Source: Dactylonectria macrodidyma (Eukaryota > Ascomycota > Sordariomycetes > Hypocreales > Nectriaceae). Taken from it: DNA of 64,000 bases. Shown one piece after another: positions 9,396-20,330 of the stretch. The position numbers and the translations under genes were made by a program. The notes beneath the pieces are model-generated. The model was not told the origin of the DNA. It did not search any database and was given only the letters and a program-made list of their open reading frames with translations. The stretch is from contig JAGMUV010000033.1 of assembly GCA_020744425.1 (NCBI GenBank), positions 124,001-188,000 of the forward strand, in the 5' to 3' direction. Positions within the stretch are counted from its first letter, which is position 1, and every line of letters begins with the position of its first letter.

Positions 9396-11864
9396 CCGTA
9401 ACAACTCAAAAAATCCGTCAGCTCGCCAAGATTTGGCGTCCCACTATACCCCTTTTTTTATGATCGGCCCCACCCACCACCGCAACCTACGTCTGACGTT
9501 GCGGCATTTCCCGGACCCGATCGTGCAACCTCCATCGCGTCCGACGCCTTTTTCACATAAATCCAGCTATACGATGGATAATCAGGGCTTCCTTGACCTT
9601 ATATATACATTATTTTCATCGTAGCTATGCTAGTAGTGGAGAAATTGATGATTTTGTCATAGACGCATCCGACGATTACGACAACGCCTGCCTTTTTAAA
9701 TGCAGCGTACATTACCGCCTCGTTGTCCGTCAGCCCTCGTCACCGGGCGTTCCATCCCGTCCGTACGTGGCACAAGGGGAATGCGTACTACCCGGTGCAA
9801 GATGCGTAGGGCGTTGATTTCCCTGCTTAAATAGGCTCCCCGTCATCCTTAAGAAACTACTGGATCATCGCTCGTGTGCCCCTTTGCAGCCTGCTGCATG
9901 TCGTACTCCTCTAGCCGCCTGGTCAACTCTGGCTTATTACCACCCACAGGCAGACCCCGCGCTCTTAATAGATGTTGAAGGTCCTTCTTCAACATACTGC
10001 TGAACTGCGGTACATCGCCCGTGATGTACTCGTCATTACAGAGATCCAAATATGCAGGCATTTCGTACGCAGAGTCCTCCATTCTGATGTCAGCGGCGTC
10101 AAGGTTGATGTCCCTACTGTCGATATCCTTGATCTTAATGAGGGAGTCTTCGGTGCCCCATGGGTCAACAGATATACCGCATTCTAGGAATGACTTCCTG
10201 ATCATCTCCCTGTCCTGATACAGAGCCTCCATAGCGTAACCTACCACATGGGTGGTTAGAATACGACGGTCACTGACCGTCCATTTCTTGTCGTCAAAAT
10301 CGGGTTGTTTTTCCAGCTCGTCTATACGACGATCCATCTCTTCACGCATCAGAAGCTTTAACGGTCCGTTAACATGGGTGTCCAGACACTGCACATAGCT
10401 AGTACAGCCGGGGGGCACCATCGTCGGCAGTATTTGCGCCTCTCTAAGCATGGTTTTGATGCTATCCGTCTTATGGAAGGATGCCACATCCATCACTAAC
10501 ATGAACTCCTTGCCTCCCGTCATCGGGATAAGGTCGTCCTTAATCCACTGCATCATCAGGTCTTCGTTGTTATATGCCGAGTCGTTAAAGAAGACCTTAA
10601 CGCCATCGTGATATTGCTCCCGTTCATCGTCGTAATGCGGGTTATCAGGTTTTCCATGGAAAATCAAGGCCGGTTTCATCCTCTGGATGCCGTCTGCGAA
10701 GATGTACATGATTAAGGTGGCCTGCCGCTTGTCCCAGCCTGACCTAGCAGACTTCACACTAACAGTATGGGTGCCCTTATTGTCGTATGTGTAGCCACTA
10801 AGATACTCGAAGGGGATAGGCGTTTCATCCATATTCATAATCCTAGAGTTCGAGAAGCGCCTCGGCCGTGGCTTCTGTGGTGTAACAACATCCCAGAACC
10901 GGTTTCTCCTAGGCGTACGGGGTGATTCCGATGAACTAGCGACGCCTTGGACATCCCTGGAGATACGGGTAACATCCCGGAGCATGTTTCGACGGATAAA
11001 CCGCATGAAACTAGTGATCCAAGGGATAAGCTCTCGAGGCGGTTGGGTGGCTTGCTTTGTGACTCGACGACGACTGATGTTGTACCGCCTTTGGAATAGG
11101 TTAAACCAGCCCATAGAGAAAACGAAGATATAGGGACATGCTGGGTAGACCTCTGAAAATAGAGCTTTTGACCGACGTCGGAACCAAGCCACATTAACGG
11201 CCCTACCAGCGTTGCGGGCCTGTTGAAATTCAACCACAAGTCGCTCTTCGAGGGCCGGCCACTGGGGCTTCCAAGACTCGCGGTTGGTTATATTGCTCCC
11301 AGATACCACCTGGTACCTCTTTTTCCACCAGTCTTGTACTGTAGTTCGCGGTACTTTGAAGTACTCCGCAGCTTCCTGGAATGTAGGGAGTCGATAGCCC
11401 TCCTTGACCTCGATCTTGGGCGGCACTGGGCGCTGGAACCCATTATCCGCTGGGTGGCGATGGACGCGGTGATGATACAGGAAAATCAGCACCTGTAGGC
11501 GTTTCCCTCGACTGTATGTACGTTCAACACGCTGTATAGGGCGTAGGTTATCTGGTAGTCGGCGCTGACTAAGGGGCGTAGGGCGTGGGCCGGGCTTACG
11601 CCGTTTTACTGCATCGCGGATGGGCGTTGTGTTGGTATCGATTTCACCAAGTGGAGTGCGTTGGTCGGACATCGCGATGTCGCGGGTGGTAACAAGGAAG
11701 GACCGAGGAGCAAAAAAGCCCAATTTTAGGTGGGAATTTTGATATCTCGGCTCTACGGGACTTCCTGGGTACCCCTGGTAAACACGGGGTTGCCAAGGCC
11801 GTCACGTTCCAGATGTGGTTTGGGCAAGTCTTGGCGAGCTGACGGATTTTTTGAGTTGTTACGG
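9396..11864 (-). mobile_element. Complete pogo-like (Tc1/mariner superfamily) transposon
   Basis: A 36-bp perfect terminal inverted repeat beginning CCGTAACAACTC lies at 9396-9431 and 11829-11864. It is flanked on both sides by TA (9394-9395 and 11865-11866), the expected target duplication. The element is 2,469 bp and contains one long transposase gene on the minus strand. Perfect TIRs and an open gene suggest recent activity. Confidence 0.93.
9849..11672 (-). CDS. pogo-like DDE transposase with C-terminal SAP domain
   Basis: This protein would catalyse cut-and-paste transposition of the surrounding element. I chose the ATG at 11672 because the open frame upstream offers only a TTG; this gives about 607 residues. 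A helix-turn-helix/CENP-B-like DNA-binding region fills the first 200 or so residues. The catalytic core shows NMDE (about 279), VMD (about 394) and CLD (about 430), the last two separated by 35 residues (DD35D, as in pogo/Fot1). Near the C-terminus, LKKDLQHLLRARGLPVGG fits a SAP-type DNA-binding helix-extended loop-helix. The frame is intact. Confidence 0.9.
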   Translation of the reverse strand: MSDQRTPLGEIDTNTTPIRDAVKRRKPGPRPTPLSQRRLPDNLRPIQRVERTYSRGKRLQVLIFLYHHRVHRHPADNGFQRPVPPKIEVKEGYRLPTFQEAAEYFKVPRTTVQDWWKKRYQVVSGSNITNRESWKPQWPALEERLVVEFQQARNAGRAVNVAWFRRRSKALFSEVYPACPYIFVFSMGWFNLFQRRYNISRRRVTKQATQPPRELIPWITSFMRFIRRNMLRDVTRISRDVQGVASSSESPRTPRRNRFWDVVTPQKPRPRRFSNSRIMNMDETPIPFEYLSGYTYDNKGTHTVSVKSARSGWDKRQATLIMYIFADGIQRMKPALIFHGKPDNPHYDDEREQYHDGVKVFFNDSAYNNEDLMMQWIKDDLIPMTGGKEFMLVMDVASFHKTDSIKTMLREAQILPTMVPPGCTSYVQCLDTHVNGPLKLLMREEMDRRIDELEKQPDFDDKKWTVSDRRILTTHVVGYAMEALYQDREMIRKSFLECGISVDPWGTEDSLIKIKDIDSRDINLDAADIRMEDSAYEMPAYLDLCNDEYITGDVPQFSSMLKKDLQHLLRARGLPVGGNKPELTRRLEEYDMQQAAKGHTSDDPVVS

Positions 11865-11866
11865 TA

Positions 11867-12483
11867 ATTGTACGGAGTAATGCCTCATAGCGGGCCGCTG
11901 CGGCTGACCTAGCGGTAGTTCTCGGCATGAGCCATGCGGAGAATGCCGAACCAATAACAAAGCCGAATAATTGCATCTCCGCCAGCCCTGTATTAAAACT
12001 ACACGGACTGCATGGGCCCCCAGCATTGTCTCCTCCTATTCCCGCCTGACGGTCTCATGATGCTGCTATTCGTAATGGTTAGTAACTTAGCCACAGGCCT
12101 GACTTGCCAGGACAGGATCGAGGGGAGAGAGGTCTGAGCATCGGCGGTGGCGTGGCAGCTGGAAACGAGGGCACCTCAAAGCCCTTTCTAGTGGCCCGGA
12201 TTCCAGCCGCTCCAAGCCTCTCACTGCCGGAAGGAGGCGGGGCGATCCACACCCATGGCTCCTTCAGTCGCAAATCGACCTGGTCTGGACCGAGCTTGGG
12301 ATGCATCTTTGACTTGATGACTGCATGATATGAACAAATCTCCTTGAGTGCGCGAAGGCACATTGCATGTATCGGACATGGATCTGATCCAATTAAAACC
12401 GCGAAAAAAAATAGTGACATTAGCTAACAGACATTTCTTGCCTATGATAGAAGTACCAACATTTAGGCTTTTACAAATAGCTA
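11867..12483. other. Intergenic region, no firm gene
   Basis: A minus-strand frame (12363-12079, ATG at 12363) of about 95 codons is rich in proline and serine and could be a host exon fragment, but I recognise no family. The rest holds nothing identifiable. Confidence 0.3.
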
Positions 12484-13870
12484 CAATCACGTGTCAAAAG
12501 TCTGGAATCGCGCTCCACCACGACCCCGCTTCACGAGAATGTAACAGAACAACCTTCCTACTTCAACCTGCAGAATTGAGACTAAAATGCCTTCTAATAA
12601 CCGATCTTTTGGTACTCAAATAAGCGGAAATCGCCAATCCAATCATGAATTTACTCCTGAGCAAAGAGCTGCTATAGTCGCTGAGTTACATGCCGGCAAA
12701 TCCCAGCGCACAGTTGCGAGCGATTATCGCACTACCCAAGGCACAATCTCTAAGACAAAGCGACGATGGGATACGGAACATAGTAACGCATCTAGGGCAC
12801 GAAAAGGGCGTCCAAAGAAGCTCACGGCTCTGCAGATTATACGTATTAACTCGTATATCAATAGACATCGTCATCTTACATGGGATGATGTGTTATTTGA
12901 GCTAGAATTGCATGTTGGGAAGCGCACCCTTCAGCGTCGCCTTCATAGCCACTGGCGCCGCAAATGGCGGTCAAAGAAGCGGATTTCGCTATCAGAAGAC
13001 GATGCGAAGGCGAGGCTTGCCCATGCTCAGTTTTGGATTCATCGTCTTAATGATTATATTATGGTATGAGACGTTGAAGATGTAGCTTCTAAGCTGACTT
13101 CCCCACTTAGACCTGCTTTAGCGATGAATGCATAATACAGAATGCGCCGAATAACCCCGACGGCTGGGTCTTTCGCCGACCTAATGAGATGTACCGGAAG
13201 GACCTTGTTAACGTACAGTCACACGGAAAAGCCGTTCAGTCGATCATGGTGTGGGCAGGCATAGCTGGACGGAAGAAGACGCATCTTATCATTATGACAA
13301 GAGACCCGACCGCAAAGAGGAACGGATTTTCTAGCTGGAGCTATCGAAAGGCTCTGACGGAAGGGCTCCTTCCTTTCCTCGACGATTTCAGCACTTTCCA
13401 GCAAGATAACGCCCGTATTCACACGTCAAAGGCGTCCCTAGACTAGCTGTGCTTACATGGTCTAATTCCTATGACATGGCCAGCACATTCGCCCGATTTG
13501 AACCCCATTGAGCACCTTTGGAAGGCTCTGAAGGCCAAATTAAGAAGATTACATCCTGAATTTATTAAGCTAGGAAAAAGCCAGACAGATATAGCTAAAA
13601 TGATCGAATGGATAAAAGAAGCGTGGCAGGCGTTGCCTGCTGACCTCGTCGAGAAGCTGACAAAGTCAGCAGGCAAGAGACTGCGCTCAGTCATCCGTGC
13701 TCGGGGCTGGTATACAAAATATTAATCCCTAAGTCTAGGGCTTTCTAATGATGTATTTTTTATTACTTAATAACTGTTTTCTGCTGCATAAATGAAGTCT
13801 GAATATCTAGGGTCACAGTGAGGGTGGGTAGATTACGGTGGGGTGATTCCAAACTTTTGGCGTGTAATTT
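12484..13870 (+). mobile_element. Tc1-like transposon
   Basis: This is a 1,387-bp element bounded by TA (12482-12483 and 13871-13872). It has imperfect terminal inverted repeats, with GTGTCAAAAGTCTGGAATC on the left and CACGCCAAAAGTTTGGAATC on the right (read inward). It carries one transposase gene. Terminal divergence and an internal stop indicate an ageing copy. Confidence 0.8.
12587..13725 (+). pseudogene. Tc1-type DD34E transposase with one premature amber codon
   Basis: Exon 1 (12587-13063) encodes N-terminal helix-turn-helix DNA-binding domains. A 47-nt intron (13064-13110, GTATGA...TTAG) joins in frame to the catalytic exon. The catalytic residues are visible as CFSDE, QQDNARIH and NPIEH, with 34 residues between the second Asp and the Glu, the classic Tc1 spacing. 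A TAG at 13444-13446 interrupts the frame between the second Asp and the Glu, in the order SLD-stop-LCLH. The remainder to the TAA at 13723-13725 is open. A single substitution therefore separates it from an intact gene, unless the codon is read through. Confidence 0.85.
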
Positions 13871-13990
13871 TACCATGCGATACCCCTCCACCGATAAGCG
13901 AGCCGACCGAACAAGCGAAGCGATCAAAAATCTTAACCATCAACAAACAACATAGAATAAAAACCCAACAAAGCATCTGATCAATTGAAA

Positions 13991-14465
13991 CTAATTGCTA
14001 TTCTCTTCCCTATACGTCTCAATAACTACCTGACATGTTCTTGCGTTATGACCGGTCTTGCCGCAAGTTCCATAATGCCTTTCCTTCGGTTGCGCCGACC
14101 CTCCTTGACCACGATTTCTCGACGATTCGGCCACTACCTGCGCATCAACATCTTTCTGATCAATTGAATCCCTCCCTTCATCTAGAGTCATCTTTCCTCC
14201 ATTACGGAGGCGTGTCTTTTTTGCTCTGCGCCGCTTACTAAGGGTCTCATTCTCCTGTCGAAGGATCTGGATCTCAGACTTCATTAAAGCCATCTGATGC
14301 ATTATTGCCTTCGTTCCCTTAGAAAGCGACTCAATCGCTTCAAAAATAGATGTCGGGGAGCTGCTTTGGTGTCTTTCAACTCGCCTTTTGAGGAATTGAG
14401 ACTGAGAACTAGCCTCAAGGACGGTCTTTGGGGTCTTTGAGACCCAAGGGTCGGGAAGGCTAGCT
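13991..14465 (-). pseudogene. C-terminal remnant of a pogo/Fot1-type transposase
   Basis: Read on the minus strand from about 14455, the frame gives the WVSKTPKTV... segment typical of the region after the DDE core of fungal pogo transposases. A coiled coil follows (ILRQENETLSKRRRAKKTR), then a zinc-knuckle GTCGKTGHNARTC. The first cysteine of the knuckle appears as tyrosine (HYGTC). The 5' side is cut off exactly where the hAT element starts (14466), and the missing catalytic part was not found beyond the hAT, so the remnant is truncated. Confidence 0.7.
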
Positions 14466-17400
14466 CAGTGATGTTATTGGATTGGATTGGAGCTGGATCC
14501 GAGCCCCGATCCAATCCAGTCCAGACGTGGGGACGGGCAGCCTCCAGGATATCCAGAACCGATCCAGTTCGTATTTTTACCCTTTTGGGACAATCAATGA
14601 GCCGCTGAATAAGCAGACTTGGAGTAGAACTGTTCTTGTCCTTGGGTTATGACACCATCTAACTACGGAGCTCATGTTCTATAGCAACTTGCGTCTCCAG
14701 TATGTTCGACTTCTCACTTCCATCATCTTCGCCGCCTTCCTCTCCCTCGCCCGGCCCATCCGCCCTAACTGTACTCCGTGCCTCACCCTCCATCAAACCG
14801 ATGGCAGAGTCATCAAATGTCTTCTGCTCCGGGCGACCATATCAAGCTCGTAAGCACTTGCTGGCTTCAATGACGTCCATCCGGAGCCGTGAGCGATGAT
14901 CTGTAAGGAGGAGCTTGGCGCTGCTAAAAAGGCGCTCACACTCATCCGACATGGGAGGCAGGGCTAAAACGTCCAGCGCCATACGAGCTAGGTCCGTCTG
15001 CGAGTGGTAACGCTCATTCCAGTACTGGATGGGGTCGAATTCCTCGTCATCATTACGGCCGATAACGTCACTGGTGATAAACTCATCGTAGTGATCGGTT
15101 GAGGGCAGTTCGGGGCTTGAATTAGGGTCGAGGTGGCGTAGTTTGAGACGCTTGTGGTTTCTCACTGAAGTAAACGATTTCTCTTTCGGTTCTGGAGCCT
15201 TAAAGACGTGGGTAAGAACTGGCGCGCCGTGGGCGAACTTGCCTTTGTATTCGTCAACCCAGAGCTCCTTAACTGCTCCAACGGCAGCTTGGATCCAGGC
15301 ACGCTTATCATCACTGCCATTCCAAACCTGATAGTACCATTGGTTCTTAAGGCTTGGATTCAACGATATGGCGGCGTAGTAAGCGGGCGACTCATCGGCC
15401 TTGTTATAGTACTTCTCGCATTTCTGCCAGGCAACTTCTGCAGCCGCAGCAAGCCAGTTATAGTCGTCGAATTCGTTCTGCTTATCCTGTCTATTCGGGC
15501 CACGCTTCCGCAGGGCGTCTTCAGCGAGCTGTTCAAACTTTCGCCGAGCAAGGTGGATTTCGTCCATAAGCCAGTCCAGCGATTGAAAATGATCTGCAAG
15601 AGTCCACTGTCTGCCTTCGTTCATTACTGTGGCCTCGTAGAATGTCTCAAGTTGGTCGTGGAGGTGTCCGAGTTCATCCCATTGCCGTGGGCTGAGGCGT
15701 TGGTCCAGGATGTCTCTGTCACTTTGTGGAGGCTCATATTGATCGCAGAAGAGCTGGATACGTTCTTTGACATTAAGAGCGCGTCCAATTGATAAGAAAT
15801 AAGAATTCCAGCGCGCAGACTGACTTTGGATAAGCTGCAACAAACTCCAACGTCAGTACTGAAACCGTAAGTGTAGGGCGCCGCGACTACCTTGCGACGC
15901 GCACAAGGGGAGCTTACCTCCAATCCGTCAAACGCAGCCAGATCGCCGCCAATTTGAATTGATCTGAAGAATTGGCGCCGTTGAGGGCTTGCTCTAATAT
16001 ATCGTACGATATTATGGAGCCTCCCAATTGCACCACGCTTCTTCCACAGCTCACGAATCCGTGTGTAGTCCCCTTCTCGATACGCAGAGTCCAGATCCTT
16101 GCAGGTCTTCGCAGCATCCTTTCCCATAATAAACGTCTGGGCGCAGAGATTGACGATATGGCCGAAACACCGAAGGCGTCGTCGTACGCGATGTTTCCTG
16201 CTCATGTTCGGATAAAGAGCCCGCAGGACCAGGTCGATGCATGCATCATTCGAACTTGCATTGTCTGCCATGAAATAACCAATCCGGCCACTTATCCCGT
16301 AGTCGTCAAATATTTGCAGGAGGACATCTGCCATATTCTCACCTGAATGTTCGCCAACCAGTTCACGAAGAGCCAGAACAACCGTTCTTCTCTTGCCACT
16401 TCTGTTGATAAAGTGCGCGACACATCCAAGGATAGCCTGATAGTTCGGTGACGTCCATAAATCGAACGATATCGATATATTGCTGTGGGCCGCTTGCATT
16501 TCTTGACGCAGGCTGTCCTTTCGTGCCCCAAAGGCCTCTATTATCCATCTGCGAATCACTAGTCTCGCCTTTGGAAGGAGTGTTGTCAGGCCAGGGAACA
16601 CATAGAAGAAGAGTTCGCGAAAGTAGAGGTTCTCGATTTGAAAGAAGGCGATGTGACAATAGACGACCCATCGAATAAGAAGTTCCTTGAACTCGTCAAA
16701 TCGGCGTTTGAATACAAGGGTGGATATGTTGTTGAGCTCGACAATTGATGGCTGCGATGGGTGGCGCTTTGCATGTCTGTGCTCACCAGTCTCCCTATCG
16801 ATTTGGTGTTTCGATTCCAGGTGGTCTAAAGCAGTGCAATTGCCCTTGCCAGAAATAGGAAGTCCCTGTTGGCGCTGCTGCTGTTCGCACAGATAACAGT
16901 ACCAGAACCTCTTCGTCGGGTCCTGCTTGAGTTGTATGTCTTCACCATACTGCCAGACGACTGATGTCCTTTTGGTGTGATTTTGGGACTTTGCCACAAC
17001 AGAGTAGCGTACAAATTGCTTCCCATTCAGCTTGAATTCGTCGGGTTCGATCAGGATTCCGTCGGGGTCGTTTGGGCGAGGACTAATATATGATGGAGCA
17101 AGAATAACTCTGTCAGAATCAGGACGGCGACCGCTGGCAGCACCGAAATAGCTGGAGATAGTGGCCATGGTGTAGCTGGTGAGTGAACTGTTCAGACACG
17201 TCTGCCACAGTAGAAGGACTGCTGAAGTCGCGAGCGACGCGTTTGCCTCCATGCTTTTAATAGCGCAGCAATCTGCGCGTGTTGGATGTTAACCCAATAG
17301 CGGAACGATAGTTCGCGCGTCGTGTCGTGGTCTGCGACGGGAGCTACGACGGGAGACTCCTAATGACCACTCAATTAGGCTTAGCTCTTGCCTTATCAGG

Positions 17401-17538
17401 TTAGACCATTGGAGCTCCAGGAGCTGGTTGCCAATCAATCCAATCCAGTCCAAATCTTCGAGAAACCCAAATCCAGTCCAGCCATTTTCCGACAAATCCA
17501 ATCCAATCCAAATTGCCTCCAATCCAATAACATCACTG
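14466..17538 (-). mobile_element. Complete hAT transposon
   Basis: The ends are inverted: CAGTGATGTTATTGGATTGG at 14466-14485, and its complement ending ...AACATCACTG at 17538. CAGTG is a usual hAT terminus. Repeated TCCAATCC-type subterminal motifs flank a single transposase gene. The 8-bp flanks (GGCTAGCT on the left, GGCTGCTG on the right) do not match beyond GGCT, so no target duplication can be claimed. Confidence 0.88.
14842..17252 (-). CDS. hAT transposase
   Basis: This has two exons, 17252-15918 and 15834-14842, joined by an 83-nt intron (GTAAGC donor, TACTGAC branch, TTGCAG acceptor). They give 775 residues in one open frame. The start is the ATG at 17252; a second ATG at about codon 29 (MATISSYF) is also plausible. 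A BED-type zinc finger is visible (CYLC...H...H, about residues 115-145), then the RNase H-like core (FDLWTSP, MADNASSND, CFGHIVNLCAQ). A C-terminal hAT dimerisation domain follows (LALPPMSDECERLFSSAK). No stops, so it may be active. Confidence 0.92.
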
Positions 17539-17645
17539 GGCTGCTGCCTGATGCTAGTGGTGGTCGTTCACTCTCATCGTGAACAAGTTCACGATGATCG
17601 TGATTCTTGCCTCATTTTGTGAGCGAGCGACTTGATATTGACATG
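17539..17645. repeat. Dispersed repeat shared with the 6807-6876 insertion
   Basis: GGCTGCTGCCTGATGCTAG and the downstream GAGCGAGCGACTTGATATTG recur in the insertion inside Helitron 1 copy 2. Here the middle contains an extra palindromic stretch, TCGTGAACAAGTTCACGA. The parent element is unidentified. Confidence 0.55.
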
Positions 17646-17983
17646 AAGGGTGTTATTGTGAAGATGAGATATTGTTTGTTTGATCTAGATAGATAAAGGG
17701 AGAAGGGGAAGAAGGAGGAGATGGTCTTCAAATGAGCCCTACAAGGATGGCACAGGCCTCTCAAAGAGAAGTGCGGCGCGTTTCGCGTTCCAGCTAAATG
17801 CGTCAGAATTGGAAGTGCGGCGCATTTTCTAAGAGCAAATCGGGGGTAGAGATGTAAGGATGGTGATTGGCTCAAAAAGAGAAGTGCGGCGCACTTCCTT
17901 CGCGCATTACTGAGTAGTAGGTTGACACAGGGCAGGAACGGAGACGGGGACGGGGACGAGTCGGCAACGGTAGGTGGATGGGT
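17646..17983. other. Non-coding region with three GAAGTGCGGCGC repeats
   Basis: The 12-mer GAAGTGCGGCGC appears near 17769, 17811 and 17881, separated by about 40-70 bp, each time followed by a similar pyrimidine-rich stretch. It resembles a cluster of protein-binding sites or transposon subterminal motifs. No gene was recognised. Confidence 0.4.
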
Positions 17984-18105
17984 AGTCTGCGACGGGAGCC
18001 CCGTCAGGACCACTTAATTAGGCTTAGCTCTTCCCTTATCAGGTTAGACCATTGGAGTTCCAGGAGCTGGTTGCCAATCAATCCAATCCAGTCCAAATCT
18101 TCGAG
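17984..18105 (-). mobile_element. Fragment of hAT subterminal sequence
   Basis: It matches the hAT element at about 17330-17462 (from GTCTGCGACGGGAG to CCAAATCTTCGAG). The match stops abruptly where Helitron A begins, which marks the Helitron A 5' boundary and shows it inserted next to or into a hAT copy. Confidence 0.75.
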
Positions 18106-18384
18106 ACAGGAGAGGCAAACCGGTCGCGGTTTGCGCAAAGGAGCCTTGAGGAACGAAGCTGGCTATGGCTTATTTCGGTTTCCTTCGTCGCCTGTAAATG
18201 AACAGAGGCGATGAAGGATTCCAAGTTCGAACCTTGGGTGTTGTGAAATGGTTCGCAGTAGCGTCGTGCTGGGAGGCGCGTGCTTCGTCAATCAGCACGT
18301 GATGTGGCTTGAGATCCTACCCTAGAATGTCCCGCTGGAGGCCATCCTGGACGAGCAGGTGGGTGCATGGAGACTACCGGTATG

Positions 18385-18525
18385 GCCTGTCAGGTTTGTG
18401 GAAAAAACAGAGGGGATTAAGCGATGTATGGGATGTAAAGCTGTAGGGTACTGTGGGAAAGAGCATTAAAAGGCGGACTGGAAGGTGCGTAAGAAAATGT
18501 GTGCAGCCGCCAAGGACGGGTAAAT
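18385..18525 (+). pseudogene. MYND-type zinc-finger remnant in Helitron A
   Basis: The region reads CQVCG, then after a +1 shift IKRCMGCKAVGYCGKEH, then a TAA and KADWK. This is the same cysteine pattern as the finger at 40697-40885 in Helitron C and sits in the same position relative to the 5' hairpin and the accessory gene. A frameshift near 18410 and a stop after GKEH break it. MYND fingers bind protein partners. Its presence may reflect an old gene capture kept in this Helitron lineage. Confidence 0.65.
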
Positions 18526-18682
18526 GGGGGGGGATTTAAGGTTAACGAGCGAGGGGCTAGGCTACACATAGGCGCTAGAGCTTAATTGTATGACTTGAAT
18601 GTGGAATACCTAGCAGGGGAGAACGATTTCCTATTCATGTGCACTCTTTGTGGTGACAATGACTTCCTAAATAGCCTTTCAA

Positions 18683-20330
18683 TCAAACTTTAGATACTTC
18701 TTCCAAATATTTGTTCTTCGGAGGATGGCGGTTCCGGCTCGGACGGTTGGAGGATTCCGACACAGCAGCCGTGATCGTGTCAAGAGTAGGTGCAGGCAGA
18801 TGATTCGCTGGCGCCAGGGGTCTGATGAAGGACGCAGTAGGGGCCTGATTCCCGGCACAGCTTGGTTCGGGCTCGTCAACAGTTTCCTGTGAGCTTGAGC
18901 TGCCGGCAGAAGGATGTGTCCCCGAGGAAGGGATAGTGATCGGGGACGTTGGCGACTGGCGCGGTCTCTTTGCAGGCGGTGTGTAATCAGCGCCTGAAGC
19001 TGGTCGCTTCGGCAGTCAGGTGAGGTGGAGAGGTAGTAGGTACTGCGTTGATGATGTAGAGATGACAGATGGCATCGATTCGCCCGGGGTCGAAGCTGAA
19101 GCCGGGGTTGCAGCGGGAAGAGGAGTTGGCGAGGCAGCAGGTCTGCGCGCGGTGAATTTGGCCTTGATCTCCTCGAACGGAGTATGGTTAGAGGATGATG
19201 AACGGACCGCTAGGTGTCGCAGCACCCGGCGGCGGTGTTGGTTAGGCAGGCCCGGAAACTCCCTTGTCGAGAAAGGTCCTAGGAGTCAGGAACGACGATG
19301 AAGACGTAGTCCTGCTCGAGGGTCGGCGGCTGCACCATGAGATGATGGACCAAGAAGGCCGGCCACCTTGCCGGTGCAGGTCAGTAAAACATTACTCTGG
19401 AACTGTGTGTCTCGCCTCTCTGCCTATCTTCTTGCAAAGCGAGGCCCACGGATTCGCGCGGATCGGGAAGATGACAAAGACCTGGAAGGGATGGAAACCT
19501 CTGTACGGTGTTTTGCCTAGGATTTCCGGGGGCGAGAAATGTGGTCAGCTGGACGAAGCCGCAGCACTTGAGCTGGACATCGTCCAGGGCGGGCACAAAT
19601 TCCTTGTGCAGGAGGGCGGGGCCGGGGCCCACGACAGGGCCGGTGAAACTGACTAATTGGGGATGAAAGAGGAAACTGATCGGTCGTAGATAGACTCCGA
19701 GGCAATATCCTACGGGCAGAGAGGTCAGAGAAAAACGGAAGAACGACGGAAAGCGGGCGGGACGAATACAACATACGGCTGAATAGCCTTGGTCGCGCAC
19801 GATAAGAGCCGGGATGGTGTATGTAAGGAGACCGCTATCCACAGACTCCTCCAGGCCATCTTGACGCTCGACCTCCTAGGTTAGCGCAAATGGGTGGACA
19901 CGACTAGCCATAAAAAACTACTAGTCAAGCCAGTCCTCAGGAACAATCTGTTGATTGTATATAAACAAGTTAAGGCTGAAGAAGATGGAGGGAGACGGAT
20001 CGGCAGGATCGGTACGCAAGGGTGAGTAATCAGGAGCCGTAAGCCATGGAGGGGCCGGGAGGATGACCCTCGCGATGGTCTCTGCATTCAGGCCCTTTAC
20101 GCGATGCTGGTCTGACGAGGCAAATCTCGAAGGACAGCCGGGTTGAACGAAGAACATAATAGACATGTCGCCGCCAGCGCTCCTCTGGCTTGCCAGCGGC
20201 TTGCGAGCATGCGGCGGTCCATCGGTCGATGTAATAGGCGCAGACGTTCTCACAGATACTGGCTGGTTGTTCACGAGTCTACCTTGCCAGGCATCGAGAG
20301 ACGTGGGTTGGGTTGTCAATAAGTGCAAGG
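18683..20330 (-). pseudogene. Helitron accessory (putative OB-fold) gene, decayed, B-type
   Basis: Conceptual translation matches the accessory protein of Helitron B (30139-31671) along its length: SFF/MFFVQ start region, FFSLNLFIYNQQIV, IVRDQGYSA, DDVQLKCCGFVQ, DYVFIVVPDS. It ends with a basic tail containing RHPPKNKY before the TGA at 18683-18685. Several stops (a double TAG at 19918-19923, another TAG soon after, and a TAG replacing Trp in PDSW) and at least two frameshifts make it a pseudogene. The start is unclear; the homologous region begins about 20200, with the open frame to about 20330. Confidence 0.75.

Noticed and set aside
9172..9831. Small plus-strand frames around the pogo-like left TIR
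   Set aside because: They cross the TIR boundary and have no family match.
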